From NCBI RefSeq assembly GCF_020382885.2, contig NC_058511.1, positions 20,078,504-20,142,503 of the forward strand: 64,000 bases of DNA, in the 5' to 3' direction. Below, in pieces: positions 25,901 through 36,471 of this stretch. Made by a program: the position numbers and the translations under genes. Positions within the stretch are counted from its first letter, which is position 1, and the number at the start of each line of letters is the position of its first letter. This stretch comes from Scatophagus argus (Eukaryota; Chordata; Actinopteri; Scatophagidae). Under the pieces are notes generated by a model. The model was not told the DNA's origin, searched no databases, and saw only the letters and a program-made list of their open reading frames with translations.

Positions 25901-28802
25901 ATAGAAATGTTTTCTTGTCCTGTATGTTTTGTTCAGGCTGAGTGGCTGTAATCTGTCAGAGAGAAGCTGTGAAGCTCTGTCCTCAGTTCTCAGCTCCCAG
26001 TCCTCTGGTCTGAGAGAGCTGGACCTGAGTAACAACCACCTGCAGGATTCAGGAGTGAACCTGCTGTCTGCTGGACTGACGAGTCCAAACTGTCAGCTGG
26101 AGACTCTCAGGTCAGGATTCAGCTTCTGTTTAACAGATGTCCATGTCAGTTTTGTTGGACATACACATGCTGATGTCACTGATGAGAGCCACCAATCTGT
26201 TTGCTTGTGTGTGTGTGTGTGTCTCCAGGTTGTCAGGCTGTATGATCACACAGGAAGGCTGTACTTCTCTGGCCTCAGCTCTGAGATCACACCCCTCCCA
26301 TCTGAGAGAGCTGGACCTGAGCTACAATCATCCAGGAGACTCAGGAGTGGAGCTGCTGTCTGCTGGACTGGAGGATCCACACTGGAGACTGGACACTCTC
26401 AGGTATGAACAGACAACAAGAGCTCACACACAGTTTGTCTGTCACAGTGACAAGCTGAGGACTGTTGGTTCACAGTGTGGACCAGCAGCACTGCTGATAA
26501 CAGTGAAGACAGTAACTGATGTGCTGAGAGTCCCTGTCCCCACTGAGACTGACCTCCTAACTAATATCACACCAGGATCTGCTGTCCATCATTTACTGAC
26601 CACCACACACACTCTGTGACAAATACAGTCAAAAAAGATTTACGAATGAAATAATATAAAGTGTTGATGAACCATCATGCAGAATCCTCAAGAGGTTCAA
26701 GGTTCAGTCTTGACAAGCTGGAGCCTATCCCAGCTGACTACGGGCGAGAGGCGGGGTTCACCCTGGACTGGTCGCCAGTCAATCGCAGGGCCAACACACA
26801 AAGACAAACAACCACACACTCTCACACTCACACCTAGGGGCAATTTAGAGTAGCCAATTAACCTAATGTGCATGTTTTTGGTATTGTGGGAGGAAGCCGG
26901 AGTACCCGGAGAAAACCCACGCAGGCACAGGGAGAACATGCAAACTCCACATAGAAGGGCCCAGACCGGGATTCGAACCTGGAACCCTCTTGCTATGAGG
27001 TGACAGTGCTAACCACTGCACCACCGTGCCGCCCTGAAACAAAAATTGCAAAATGAAAAAGATTTATTTTGTTTGCATAAAATCTCTTCTTTCCATCACT
27101 GGTGACATAAAACAAAGCAGATAATCAGAGTTCAGTCAGGTTCTGCAACAAGGACTCTGACTGCATCCCAGCAGCTGGAGGCTGTTGATCTAAATACACA
27201 ACAGTGAACATGCATATCAGGAAGTGGATCTGCTCTCCTCCAGTAGCTCATTGAAGACCTGATGTGAGTTATGAAGGAGATGATGCACAGGCAGACATGG
27301 AGCTCACACAGTGTTGCCTGTGCTGCTCTTTGGGCCACACAAATGGATGGAGAGGCCACGAAGCAGAAGCTGACCATCTCTAAGGTTCTTCCAGCACATC
27401 AAAAGGCTCTGAAGGTTCTGCCTGATGTCCTCACAGTCAAATCTGTCCTTCAGTGTCTTCACTGCTGTGTCTCAGCATTTCTTTTCCACTGGAAAGATGA
27501 CTAAAGGCGAGCGCAGACCAGCTGGAGACTGACGGCGCTCAGTGGCTTTGGTGTTTCAGTGTGGACTCTGGAAGCTCCTGACAGGCCAGATCAAACTTTC
27601 TTCAATTGCTGATCAATCAGGAAACGAATCAAACGTGAGCTCAAACTGAAGGTCAGAGAACAATCGATCTATCAGAAAAACACATATTTAGCAGGTTTGT
27701 GTGCATCATGAATCACACAGTTTGGGAGCTTCATCACATGTGAGTCACAGTCAGAAAAGTGGATGTCAGCTGGTTTCTTCTTCTCTTGTTGTTTTCTTCT
27801 GAATGTTTGATGTCAAGTTGAACTGAGTCTGTGTATGAAATGTGTTTTCTAAATGCAGCTGTTTTGTCTTCATGGTGGATCTGAGTGAAGGTTGATGAAG
27901 ATCATTGATGAGGAAGCTTCTGAAGGTTCATTCTGACTTTGTTTCTTCCTCCAGGGTGGAACATGGTGGACAGCAGAGGCTGAAACCTGGTCTGAGGAAG
28001 TGTAAGTGTGTGTTGACTTTGATTGATGAAAACAAGGCAGCACATGTTAAAGTAGTTTCAGTCTAAAGCTTGTGTATCTGCATTCAGCTCTCAGTTTGAT
28101 AGAAGATCCAACAAGATGAGTCAGTGTGAAGTTTTGATCTAATGAACAGTCAGTCTGTTAATGAAGCAACAAATGAAGCCATCAGGTGTGTTAGATGATA
28201 AACTGCTGCTGTATTGTGTCTTGTTCTCTCCATCAGATGCCTGTGAACTCACAGTGGACACAAACACAGTAAACACAAAACTCAAACTGTCTGACAACAA
28301 CAGGAAGGTGACAGCAGTGAGAGAGGAGCAGCCTCATCCTGATCATCCAGAGAGGTTTGACTGCAGGCCTCAGCTGCTGTGTAGAACTGGTCTGACTGGT
28401 CGCTGCTACTGGGAGGTTGAGTGGACTGGAGGAGTTTATATATCAGTGACTTACAGAGGAATCAGAAGGAAAGGAAAGACTGATGACTGTGTGTTTGGAT
28501 GGAATAATCAGTCCTGGAGTCTGAACTGCTCTGATGTTGTTGGTTTCTCTGTCAGGCACAATAACAGAAGAACACACCTCCACTCCTCCTCCTCCTTTTC
28601 CTCCTCCTCCTCCTCCTCCTCCTCCTCTGTCTCTCACAGAGTTGCAGTGTATGTGGACTGTCCTGCTGGCACTCTGTCCTTCTACAGAGTCTCCTCTGAC
28701 ACACTGATCCACCTCCACACCTTCAACACCACATTCACTGAACCTCTTTATGCTGGATTTGGGTTCTGGACTGACTCCTCAGTGTCTCTGTGTTCAGTGT
28801 AG
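19869..28802 (+). CDS. Fish NLR with FISNA-NACHT-LRR-PRY/SPRY, unit A
   Basis: This is a predicted cytosolic pattern-recognition receptor of the expanded teleost NLR family (NLRC3/NLRP12-like in automatic annotation). Exons: 19869-19957, 20070-20189, 22045-22158, 22605-22683, 22767-22995, 23074-24859, 25613-25786, 25937-26110, 26229-26402, 27955-28001 and 28237-28802. They total 3552 nt, 1183 codons plus stop, and every junction keeps frame. The start [15 protein letters not shown] is the usual N-terminus of this family. Walker A GVAGIGKT is at about residues 308-315 and Walker [11 protein letters not shown] at about 379-388. Three LRR exons and a terminal SPRY exon follow. AATAAA occurs at 28884. 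No death-fold domain was recognised at the N-terminus. The model appears intact; the ligand is unknown. Confidence 0.88.
20400..21519 (+). mobile_element. LINE-type 3' insertion in NLR A intron
   Basis: About 1.1 kb present in units A and B and absent from C, where the uninterrupted site reads TCAAGTGAACAAAATAG at about 54507. It ends AATAAAGTTGACTTGACTTGACTTGAAC, a pentamer tail (TTGAC/GACTT) typical of LINE 3' ends. It contains a GAGGTTTCTTCCATTTTTTC and GGAGTTTTTCC stretch common in teleost 3' LINE sequences. TGAAC flanks both sides. A CT microsatellite lies at 20903-20922. No ORF survives; family not assigned. Confidence 0.65.
23074..24859 (+). CDS. NLR A main exon: FISNA, NACHT, winged helix
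   Basis: 1786 nt, phase 1 in and phase 2 out. It opens with the FISNA segment ([20 protein letters not shown] to [10 protein letters not shown]), then the NACHT ATPase with Walker A and B. The C-terminal lobe follows: [20 protein letters not shown] and [12 protein letters not shown] to [13 protein letters not shown], the winged-helix/HD2 segment. Compared with units B and C it has four private replacements: Ala for Pro in TVAAVC, Arg in VLRTRE, Val in CFVHL and Glu in TDELS. Confidence 0.93.
24990..25430. repeat. Intron segment repeated in all NLR units
   Basis: The block AGTGTTAGAATCACATC to CAACGTGACATAAAC lies between the NACHT and first LRR exons. It recurs at about 43464-43892 (B), 57987-58428 (C) and partly at 59608-59945 (C). 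The style (GGACCCAAAGTGCAGACCC then AACTTTAATGAAACAG) suggests an old interspersed element, but I cannot name it. Confidence 0.5.
25613..26402 (+). CDS. NLR A LRR exons (three)
   Basis: Three 174-nt exons at 25613-25786, 25937-26110 and 26229-26402, all phase 2, each encode two ribonuclease-inhibitor-type leucine-rich repeats ([37 protein letters not shown]). The third is the conserved last repeat exon ([20 protein letters not shown]). The second is absent from unit B. Confidence 0.9.
26714..27034 (-). mobile_element. V-SINE-type element lacking its 3' tail (unit A)
   Basis: The minus strand has the tRNA-like head (GGCGGCACGGTGGTGCAGTG, CTAGCACTG on reading), the central GTGGAGTTTGCATGTTCTCC block and the GACTGGCGACCAGTCCAGGG block. 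It stops at AGCTGGGATAGGCTCCAGC, without the GGATGG tail. Unit B has about 34 nt of unrelated sequence here (44848-44881) instead. Confidence 0.85.
27035..27954 (+). other. NLR A intron before the linker exon
   Basis: No coding or repeat signal. It is highly similar to unit B 44882-45800. The open frames of about 80 codons on both strands show no family motif. Confidence 0.4.
27955..28802 (+). CDS. NLR A linker and PRY/SPRY (B30.2) exons
   Basis: Linker exon 27955-28001 encodes [15 protein letters not shown]. The SPRY exon 28237-28802 runs from [13 protein letters not shown] to [17 protein letters not shown] landmarks [11 protein letters not shown] and HPDHPERFD and SPRY landmarks [19 protein letters not shown] and [15 protein letters not shown] are present. 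An in-frame TCC microsatellite (28577-28626) encodes a serine run broken by one phenylalanine inside a loop. Confidence 0.9.
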
Positions 28803-28883
28803 GAGGGAGAGTCTCCTCCTGTTAGAGAAACACACACACATACAATCTGAACTGATTTCTCACATAAATCAGCGTGTTTATCC

Positions 28884-28889
28884 AATAAA
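28884..28889 (+). terminator. NLR A polyadenylation signal
   Basis: AATAAA 82 nt past the stop codon, conserved in unit B at 46813-46818. Confidence 0.6.
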
Positions 28890-29362
28890 ATCAGGTTCCA
28901 GACTCTCACATCATCTAAAGATTTTTTCCTGATCACTTTGATATTAATGTTGATGTTATTGGTGTGTAATTGATCCTGGGAAGGTTGAAAGCTGTCAGAA
29001 ATCCTTCAGAGTCATTTCCACAGTAAATCTGTGTATATGAATGGATGGAGGTGAGTGTCAGTGTTCCAGGGATATAAGAAACATGTTGATGAGACATTCT
29101 GACACTTCTGTCAAAAATAAACTCATATTGTAAAACATCAAAATGTTCATTTTCATGCATTTTGTCTTTCTTCTTCACTTCTGCTGTTTGTCTTAAATTT
29201 GGGCTGAATGAGACGTTTTTAGCACTACACTTCCCATCATTCTTTGGGTGATGTAACAGGAAGTGTAGTGTTGCAGTGGAGTCAGTCGCTGTGTGTCTGT
29301 AGTTGCTCCACTTCCCCTCAGGCCCTGGTACTACAGAACAGCATCCGTCACACAGAGGCCAC

Positions 29363-29669
29363 TTGGAGAGCAGGAGAGTCAGGAGTGAGAGTCACAGTTG
29401 GACATGTTTAAAGCCTCTATTGCAGGGGCAGCTGTTTGAAAATGAGTTCAAGTGACTTGGGGACTCGTTCACAAACGAGGGTGGATGGGCTCAACCTTGG
29501 AGACAGGATGAGGAGCTCATAAATCCTGAAGGAGTATGAAGTTGATCTATTGTTGATCTGCATTTGAAGATGTCAGTTTCATTTCCTTCTGGAGGTGTTA
29601 AAGTCCCCATCAAGGGGATCCTCAGGCACCTAAGGCTGAACCTCCCCGGGCTGACCACCGTCGCTCCTG
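29363..29669. other. Junction sequence between unit A and the Rex1-like LINE
   Basis: Homology to unit B ends at 29362. The words GACAGGATGAGGAGCTC at about 29501-29517 resemble part of Rex3-type ORFs (RVRSS), but nothing longer is recognisable. No gene was found. Confidence 0.3.
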
Positions 29670-30866
29670 CCTGGTGCCTGCTGGTGAGTCTCACTCTCTT
29701 CTCGTACCACAGGGCTGTGTGCTGAGCCCATTCCTCTATTCCCTCTTCACCCATGACTGTAGGCCTGCATATGGATCCAATTCCATCATCAAATTTGCTG
29801 ATGACACCACAGTTATTGGCCTCATCAGCAACGACAATGAGACAGCCTACAGGGAGGAGGTACAGCACCTGGCCACATGGTGTGCAGACAATAACCTGCT
29901 CCTTAACACCAGCAAGACAAAGGAGCTCATTGTGGACTTCAGGAGGGAGAGAGGAGGCACGCATGCCCCCATACACATCAACGGGATGACGGTTGAACGT
30001 GTCTCCAGCTTTAAGTTCCTGGGGACCTGCATCTCAGAGGACCTGACCTGGACCACCAACACCTCCAGCCTTGTGAAGAAGGCTCACCAGTGCCTCTTTT
30101 TCCTGAGGACACTCAAGAAACACCATCTGTCTTCAGCCATCCAGGTGAACTTTTACCGCTGTGCAATTGAAAGTATCCTGACCAGCTGTGTCACAGTATG
30201 GTATGGGAACTGCTCGGTTGCAGACCGCAAGTATCCTCAAGGACTCCTCCCACCCTGCTCGTGGTCTGTTTGCACTCTTGCCGTCTGGCAGGCGCTTCAG
30301 GAGCCTCAAGGCCAGGACCAGCAGGCTGAGCAACAGCTTCTTCCCCAGGGCTGTCTCCTGACTGAACTCAGCCCCCCACTAACATCCTCACCCTACACCA
30401 CACTCCACTACACCACCCTATCCTAACTGAGTACTACGTACTGAGTTTTGCACTAGTTCCTCTACCTCACTGTTAATATAGTTAGCCTACTGCCTATCGC
30501 TGTACACACCATATTGTCCATTGCACTAGTGATTTATAGCTTAATATAACATCTCTAAATATCATTTGTAAATTGTGTTGCAGTTTCCGCCTACACTGGA
30601 TGCACATATCCATCTGTATAGTATGTTCATAGTACTTAGAAACCCTGTATATTATGACAACTACCTGTATATCATGTTTATAGTATATCTGTAGCATAGA
30701 CACCTGTACATACCCTGTACATACTGTAAATTACTGTATACCTGGCACTTACTGCTTATTGCACTTCTGGTTAGATGCCAAACTGCGTTTCGTTGCATTG
30801 TACTTGTACATGTGTAATGACAATAAAGTTGAATCTAATCTAATCTAATCTAATCTAATCTAATTA
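29670..30866 (+). mobile_element. Rex1/Babar-like LINE, 5' truncated
   Basis: The ORF at 29674-30426 holds reverse transcriptase motifs VPQGCVLSPFLYSLFTHDC and IIKFADDTTVIGLI, followed by ELIVDFRRERG, FKFLGTCISEDLTWTTNTS and VKKAHQCLFFLRTLKKHH. After SVADRK about 40 residues are missing and the frame shifts; the next frame gives LKDSSHPARGLFALLPSGRR. The 3' UTR ends ACAATAAAG, then (TAATC)n at 30832-30864. Assignment to the Rex1/Babar group is by pattern memory. Dead copy. Confidence 0.78.
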
Positions 30867-31429
30867 CTGCCAGCCTAACATTTTAAGTTTGTTTATCTGG
30901 AAAATAAATCTGTTAAAACAACAGGGATGAAAGTGTATCCCTCAGACGAAAATGATTCAGGAGAGTGTAGTTCACTGAGTGATTCGTTCACCGAGTGATT
31001 CAGGCGTTGGCGAGGCGGCACAGTCAGCGTGTGGTCCCTCCCTCCCTGCAGCGGCTGCTGTGCTGCTGACAGCTCAACTGAACTGTGAAACGAACGAATC
31101 ACTTGAGGCAGTGATTCGATTCAGTACGTTCACTTAAAAGACTCATTCTTTTGAACGAATCGTTCACGAACGACACAACACTAGCAGGAGAGAGAATTGC
31201 TACATAGTCACACACACAGGAAAGGTGAGAGAAATGAGCGACAGAAAACAGTAAAATTTGGACACGTTTTAATATAACTGATAGTTGGAGGGCAAAGTGC
31301 AGACTTTGCAAAATGAAAATTTCGTGCATTTGGTACCTGGGCCTTCAGTGGGGACATACCTGCCTTCGTCCACCTCTTAATACAACCACTATCATGTAGC
31401 AATTATTAAAAGAAAAAAACAAAAAACAG
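30867..31429. repeat. Palindromic GAACGAATCGTTC-type DNA element remnant
   Basis: Around 30950-31185 there are repeated GTGATTCG and GAACGAATC words and an end AACGAATCGTTCACGAACGA followed by CACAACACTA. This resembles ends of non-autonomous hAT-type elements. A related block lies at 50050-50250. No ORF. Confidence 0.45.
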
Positions 31430-32747
31430 TGTGCTGTGGCGAGGTGTAAACTATGGAGAATGGAGATTATAGCTGCGACAGCGCCACCTGGGGAATTACA
31501 CCCCAGGAAATCTGAGCAAAACTGTGTTTAGTTATATAGATCAAGGCCACGCAGGTTTAAACACCACAGAGCGAGACGGCTTCAAATCAAAGATAATTTA
31601 TTGACAAAATAGTGTAAGACAAAGCATAGATTGAACCAGTTACACACCAGGTAAACACTACACACTAAAAGAAACCATTGGGCACGATAAATGAAACCGG
31701 GCTGCGGCTACCGTGCGGCAGGACAACCAGAACAGAAAGGAGGGGGAGGTCCTCAAAATAATCACCGTGAAACTGCAAACACACGCACACAAAATCAAGA
31801 AAAAAAAGGGGATTGGGGGGGTCGTGAAGAGCGCACCACCACCGGGAATTAACCGCCGCAGGGAGCCCACAACACCTGGCTGCAAAAGAAACAAAAGTTA
31901 ATAAAACAAGGGTGAACTAAACAAACATTTACCTAAATAAAAGGAAAAAACAAAAGGAAAACAATTTAAATAAACTCATCAATACAATGAAAAGGACCAA
32001 CACAATTACAATCACACCACCGGGACCCGCATCGGTGGCGTGAGCACCATACGGTCACAAAACAGTCAGTGCCACGCTCAAGCGGATAACGCGGAGCGGG
32101 CCCAGGCAGCGCTCAACAAGACGGACAAAGGCGGAGGGCGCTTCAGTCACGCCAGCCGCCGGAGTCCGGACCAACAAGGAAAACGACCCAGGAGCAAGAG
32201 AGGAAACAAAACCCACAAGCCAAAACAGCAGTGTGGACCCAGGGAAGGGTGGCTGATTATAGCCGGCAATTTACCATGGAGGCACACAAACTAACTTTGC
32301 GCGTAAGTTACGTAACTGAAACAAATTCATACGCAGCACTCCGTCAGGCTACAGTCACGCCAAAAAGAGGCAGAGGACAACCAGCTCATGCTCACTCAGC
32401 TGCACCAAAACACCAGAAAAGAATCAGCTGGGAACTGAGAAACAAAGCCGCTGAACGGCGGACAGTCGCGAACTTACCGAAAGGAGCAGGCGAGCACCTC
32501 CAGGAGAGGCCTCCCCGGAGCGATGCATCCTCACGGCCCCGGCAGCCGGTCGCGCTATACAGAGCCAAGATCGCGTCACCAAAACGAGCGCTCTATGCAC
32601 ACACGAGCAATGGAAGACTAACAGAATGCGTTACCTGAATGAAGAGGACCGTGCACCCGCAACGGCCACGCCAAACAATCACGGTGGTCACACCAAACCG
32701 GTGGCCACCGGAAGGAAGCGGAGGAAGAGGAAAAGGCAGGTGTATCT
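31430..32747. other. Unrecognised, partly GC-rich spacer between units A and B
   Basis: Found only here in the window. The 5' part is AT-rich (AAAATAGTG, AATTTATTGAC). 32000-32745 is GC-rich with many CpG. ORFs at 32040-32294 and 32231-32638 are Arg/Lys/Pro-rich without recognised motifs and may be chance in GC-rich DNA. It could be an LTR-type or DNA-transposon remnant; not resolved. Confidence 0.3.
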
Positions 32748-33178
32748 GCACCTCTCTAGGGACACATAGTGCCGCCCCTCAATCAGGACGCTCAGTGGGT
32801 TGACACGGTGCCATGTAATGGCAGGGAGAGAGACGACCTGTCACACTAGCTAGCTATGCTATTTCTGATTAAGCTTAACTTGGGGCTTTCTGCCGTCAGA
32901 GGTGCAGTCAAGTGTCGTTACCCTGTTAGCCAAGTTTACTTCACATGATGCTGCATTTCAGGATGTCTATAAACACCCTTATTTATTTATGCGGTTTCCC
33001 TCTCATTTACACGTAAACGGTTCTCGTCGGTTTCCAGGTTCAAGATTTAGATGATCAACCATCCAGCAGCTGGTCTGTAGACTCTGCAACAGGTCCCAGC
33101 CCTGACCAGCAACAACCATCAACTACCAGTTCAGGTACAGATACAACTCCACACACAACCACCGCTTCTGAAAGCAGA

Positions 33179-33790
33179 GTGAGTCCTGTCACTGAGAGGC
33201 CATCAGCAAGTGACACTGTAGAGACATATGTGCCCCCTCCAACTGATCCTGCTCTGTGGTCAGCTCACATTTTAGATGCTGATCGTGTGGAAATTGTGCG
33301 GAGAGGTCCTTTAAAAGTCAGCTCTGGTGGTTGTGAAAATGTCTGTAACATAGTTCTATTGAATAGCAGAATGATCTCTGTACTGAGATGGTAAAGTCCC
33401 TCTGTTGAGTAAATTCTGTTGTGCAGTTATTTATTCTTATGTGTAGTTATTTACTGGAGAAATTTGCACATTATTACTTACAAGGGTGTATACTTGAATA
33501 ATTTGTTCTGTGTTTACAATGTTTAGTTCGATGTTCAGTCTACAGTACAGTACAAATCTTTGTTTATAATAATGGTGGTTGTGTTTATTTATCATTATAA
33601 CCTTTTTTAACTTCATGTTTGGTGTCATTATTAATTCAGAAGTATTTATTCAAAACATTAATATTGATGAGTTGTTTTGGAAATAAAGCGAATCGCACTG
33701 ATAAATTCTGAATTATTGTTCATTCCGGGGGGAGGGGGGCACCACAAAGCATTTGTGCTGAGGGCACCCAAATGGCTAGCAACGGCCCTG
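33179..33790 (+). mobile_element. hAT N-terminal relic (unit B)
   Basis: Same ORF 3' part as unit A (SPVTERPSASDTVETYVPPP to MISVLRW), but its upstream codons are cut off by the deletion joining GGTTC to AAGATTTAG at about 33042. The transposon-like terminus ends at 33790. Confidence 0.5.
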
Positions 33791-34330
33791 TGTGCATTTC
33801 TTGAGAAATTCCCATAACAGTTAGACAGCTAATTTTTAGAGCCACATCCAAACTCCTCACAACAGGGTCTGTAGGTTATCTTGAGCAAATGGGTGATGAT
33901 TTTCTGGAAGCTTCACTGTTACGTTTTTTAGGTTAAGTACCATCTAATTCCTCTGTATTCAAGAGTAGGAAGACATTTCTACAGCTGATATCTCTAAACT
34001 CTGCAGCTCTCACCAAAAATTTCTGGATGCAGAAACTTTAAAACATACATTTTTTAGGCTGCAATCCACCACTGCAAGAGTGTCATCATTTCTTCAGTAT
34101 TTTGTAAGTAAAAATGTGAGAATTTGTATTTATTTCAGTGTCTCGCAGAACTGGTGCGACTGAGGTTTGGCTTCTAAAATCTCATTCTAAAGCCCTCGTC
34201 AGCAGACAGCGATGGCGTACTGATGTTATCTTGCATTACTGGTGTCAGACTTTCTTTCTACTTGAACTACTTAAATGTAAACCCTGCCAGCAGCATTAAA
34301 ACTGACCCTCCTGGTTGTGTTTCTGGACAG

Positions 34331-35108
34331 GCAGTGTGGTACAGGCTACACCTCGTGTATCTGTCGCATCGGCAGTTCATTGGCTCCCACGATCATGTTG
34401 CTGGAGGACGTCCGGCTTCTCCTGCCGCCGCTGATCTTCGCTGGGACGGGAATCGGCAGCTTGGTCTTCGTGCTCCCTGAGACGCTCAACTTCCGTCCGC
34501 CTGAAAACATCTTGGATGTCAAGGAGGGAAGGTAGAGGGTTTCCGTGTTGCTGTCTGTCTGAAGGAGATTTTACGGCTCCATCTCTTTGCTCTGGTGGAG
34601 TCAAACATCTGAGCTCCATGCAGGAAACTGGAGATTGTGTTACCATGTGTGCATATTGTAGAAGGGTTCTTGAAAACAGTGGTCCCAGACTTTTTCACCT
34701 CCAGGACCCACATACACAAATTAAACACTGACTAAATCTAATGATCACTCTGTGTCATTAAAAGCTGACACAGAGTGAGCTGAATGTAAATTTGTGTGGT
34801 TGGTAGTTACACATATAACCCAAGTTCTATGCTCTTTGACTAAACTTCATGGTTCCTGTCTTTACACAGTGGCAGTACACTCAGTTAGAAATACAATCAA
34901 ACACACACATAATACTGCAGGTGACCTGGTAAAGCCACGGCTTCCAACCAATCAGAATCCAGGCTCCTCAGAGGTCACGATCAAGTGACTACGTTCCTCT
35001 TTTTCTTTCTTCCTGTTTAGACACAGACAAAGCAATGGAAACAGAGATGCAGAGACTGAGCTGAGGAAGATAAACTCTGAAGACCCGACAGCCCAGCAGC
35101 AAAACTGA
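34331..35108 (+). pseudogene. SLC22-type transporter, last two exons only (unit B)
   Basis: Exons 34331-34531 and 35021-35108 keep splice sites, frame and stop. The only replacement I see relative to unit A is one altered codon at the first exon start (the base after TGTGGT). The intron is 14 nt shorter. As in unit A, no upstream exons are present. Confidence 0.75.
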
Positions 35109-36092
35109 CAAGCTGCAGTCTGTTGATGTCACAGCTGATGTCCCTTTAGTGTTCTGAGTCTTTATTAAAGCACTGAAGTGATGCTTGACTGTCTGTTGTT
35201 CAGACACATAACACCTTGTTAAGCACATCAAGTATTTTGTGTCTGTTTGTCTACTTCACGTTACTTTTTTCTGGCTTTTTCATTTCTTAAAACTGGCTCA
35301 AAAGCTGCTGTATAGCTGAGCCTCGTGTCATCAGTGTGTGTTGTGGTCCGTCTGTAACGGCTCAGTGGTGTCTGTAATGTGAAATCCTGGGGATTAAATT
35401 GTTTAAATGCATTGAAGCAGCACATCACAAGACCTGGTGATGATGTGTTTGAGTCAAAAAAAGGTGAGAAATATAAAATATTTTATAAAATATTCATTGT
35501 TGTCATGATTACGAGCTGGGTGGAAACGGTGGAACATGTGACTCTGCAGAGACACGACTCAGTGGATCCAGCGCTCATTAAAACCTCTTCCTGCTCGCCT
35601 TCACGCTGAAGCGTCAGGTGGACTCAGTCTGAAACCTAACAGAAGACTCAGTGACACATTGGAGGTCACAGTGCAGAAGGTTAAAATCACTGCTTCAAAG
35701 AATCCTGTTTGTATTTTGTAAACATATAACATGTTATTAAGGTGACATCTTAATCTGAAAGTAACTATAACCAAAGCAAATGTACATTTTCTGCCTCTGA
35801 TGTGCCAAGGAGTGAAAGTAAAAGCTACTGAGTACTTCAGTAAGTGTACTTTGTTACTTTCCACCACCAGCTAATGAGTTAAAGGCTCAAACACTGAGGC
35901 TCACTGCTGCCAATCAAACAGCACCCTGCACTTCTCTACATTTGTTAGCTTGATGCCGCTATGAAAACCAAGAGCACATGGAGAACAACACATATTGGGT
36001 GGACAGGACAGGAAATGATGATTAGAAGAATGCTTATTTAGAATGATGGTTATTATTTGAGTTCTTTTCAATAACAACATCATGTCATGTGT
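35109..36092 (+). other. Unit B SLC22 3' flank
   Basis: Collinear with 13784-14767, with scattered substitutions and no gene signal. Confidence 0.35.
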
Positions 36093-36471
36093 CACCGTGG
36101 GGTGGTCTGCTATCATCCTGAAGTGAAACTGGTCAGTGGCAACAGAAGGCTTCCTTTTAATTACACTCTGAAAACAGAGTAAAAACTAGCTGACATGTGG
36201 GATTTTGGATGGCCTTTATTTTGAAATGCTACATCAGAACGTCCTGAAACTCATTGTGAAACACCGTGGTGTGGTCTGCTATCATCCTGAAGTGAAACTG
36301 GTCAGTGGCAACAGAAGGTTTCCTTTTAATTACACTCTGAAAACAGAGTAAAAACTAGTTGACATGTGGGATTTTGGATGGCCTTTATTTTGAAATGCAG
36401 AACGTCCTGAAACTCATTGTGAAACACCGTGGTGTGGTCTGCTATCATCCTGAAGTGAAACTGGTCAGTGG
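36093..36471 (+). repeat. 169-bp tandem repeat (unit B)
   Basis: Copies begin at 36093, 36262 and 36425. The second spacing is 163 because TACATC is lost. Confidence 0.9.

Larger units (their letters stand above)
11075..29362 (+). repeat. Tandem NLR segmental unit A
   Basis: From TGCACCTCTCTAGGG at 11075 this segment matches unit B starting at 32748, almost base for base over long stretches. Homology ends at about 29362 and 47310, after CACTTGGAGAGCAG. Unit A differs by retaining about 330 nt at 11373-11707, a full Penelope element, a SINE at 26714 and one extra LRR exon. Confidence 0.9.

Noticed and set aside
27132-27504. ORFs on both strands in the intron before the linker exon
   Set aside because: Conserved between A and B only because the whole intron is conserved; no recognised domain.
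32040-32638. Overlapping ORFs of 84 and 135 codons in GC-rich spacer
   Set aside because: Arg/Lys-rich translation typical of chance frames in GC-rich DNA; no motif, no splice context.
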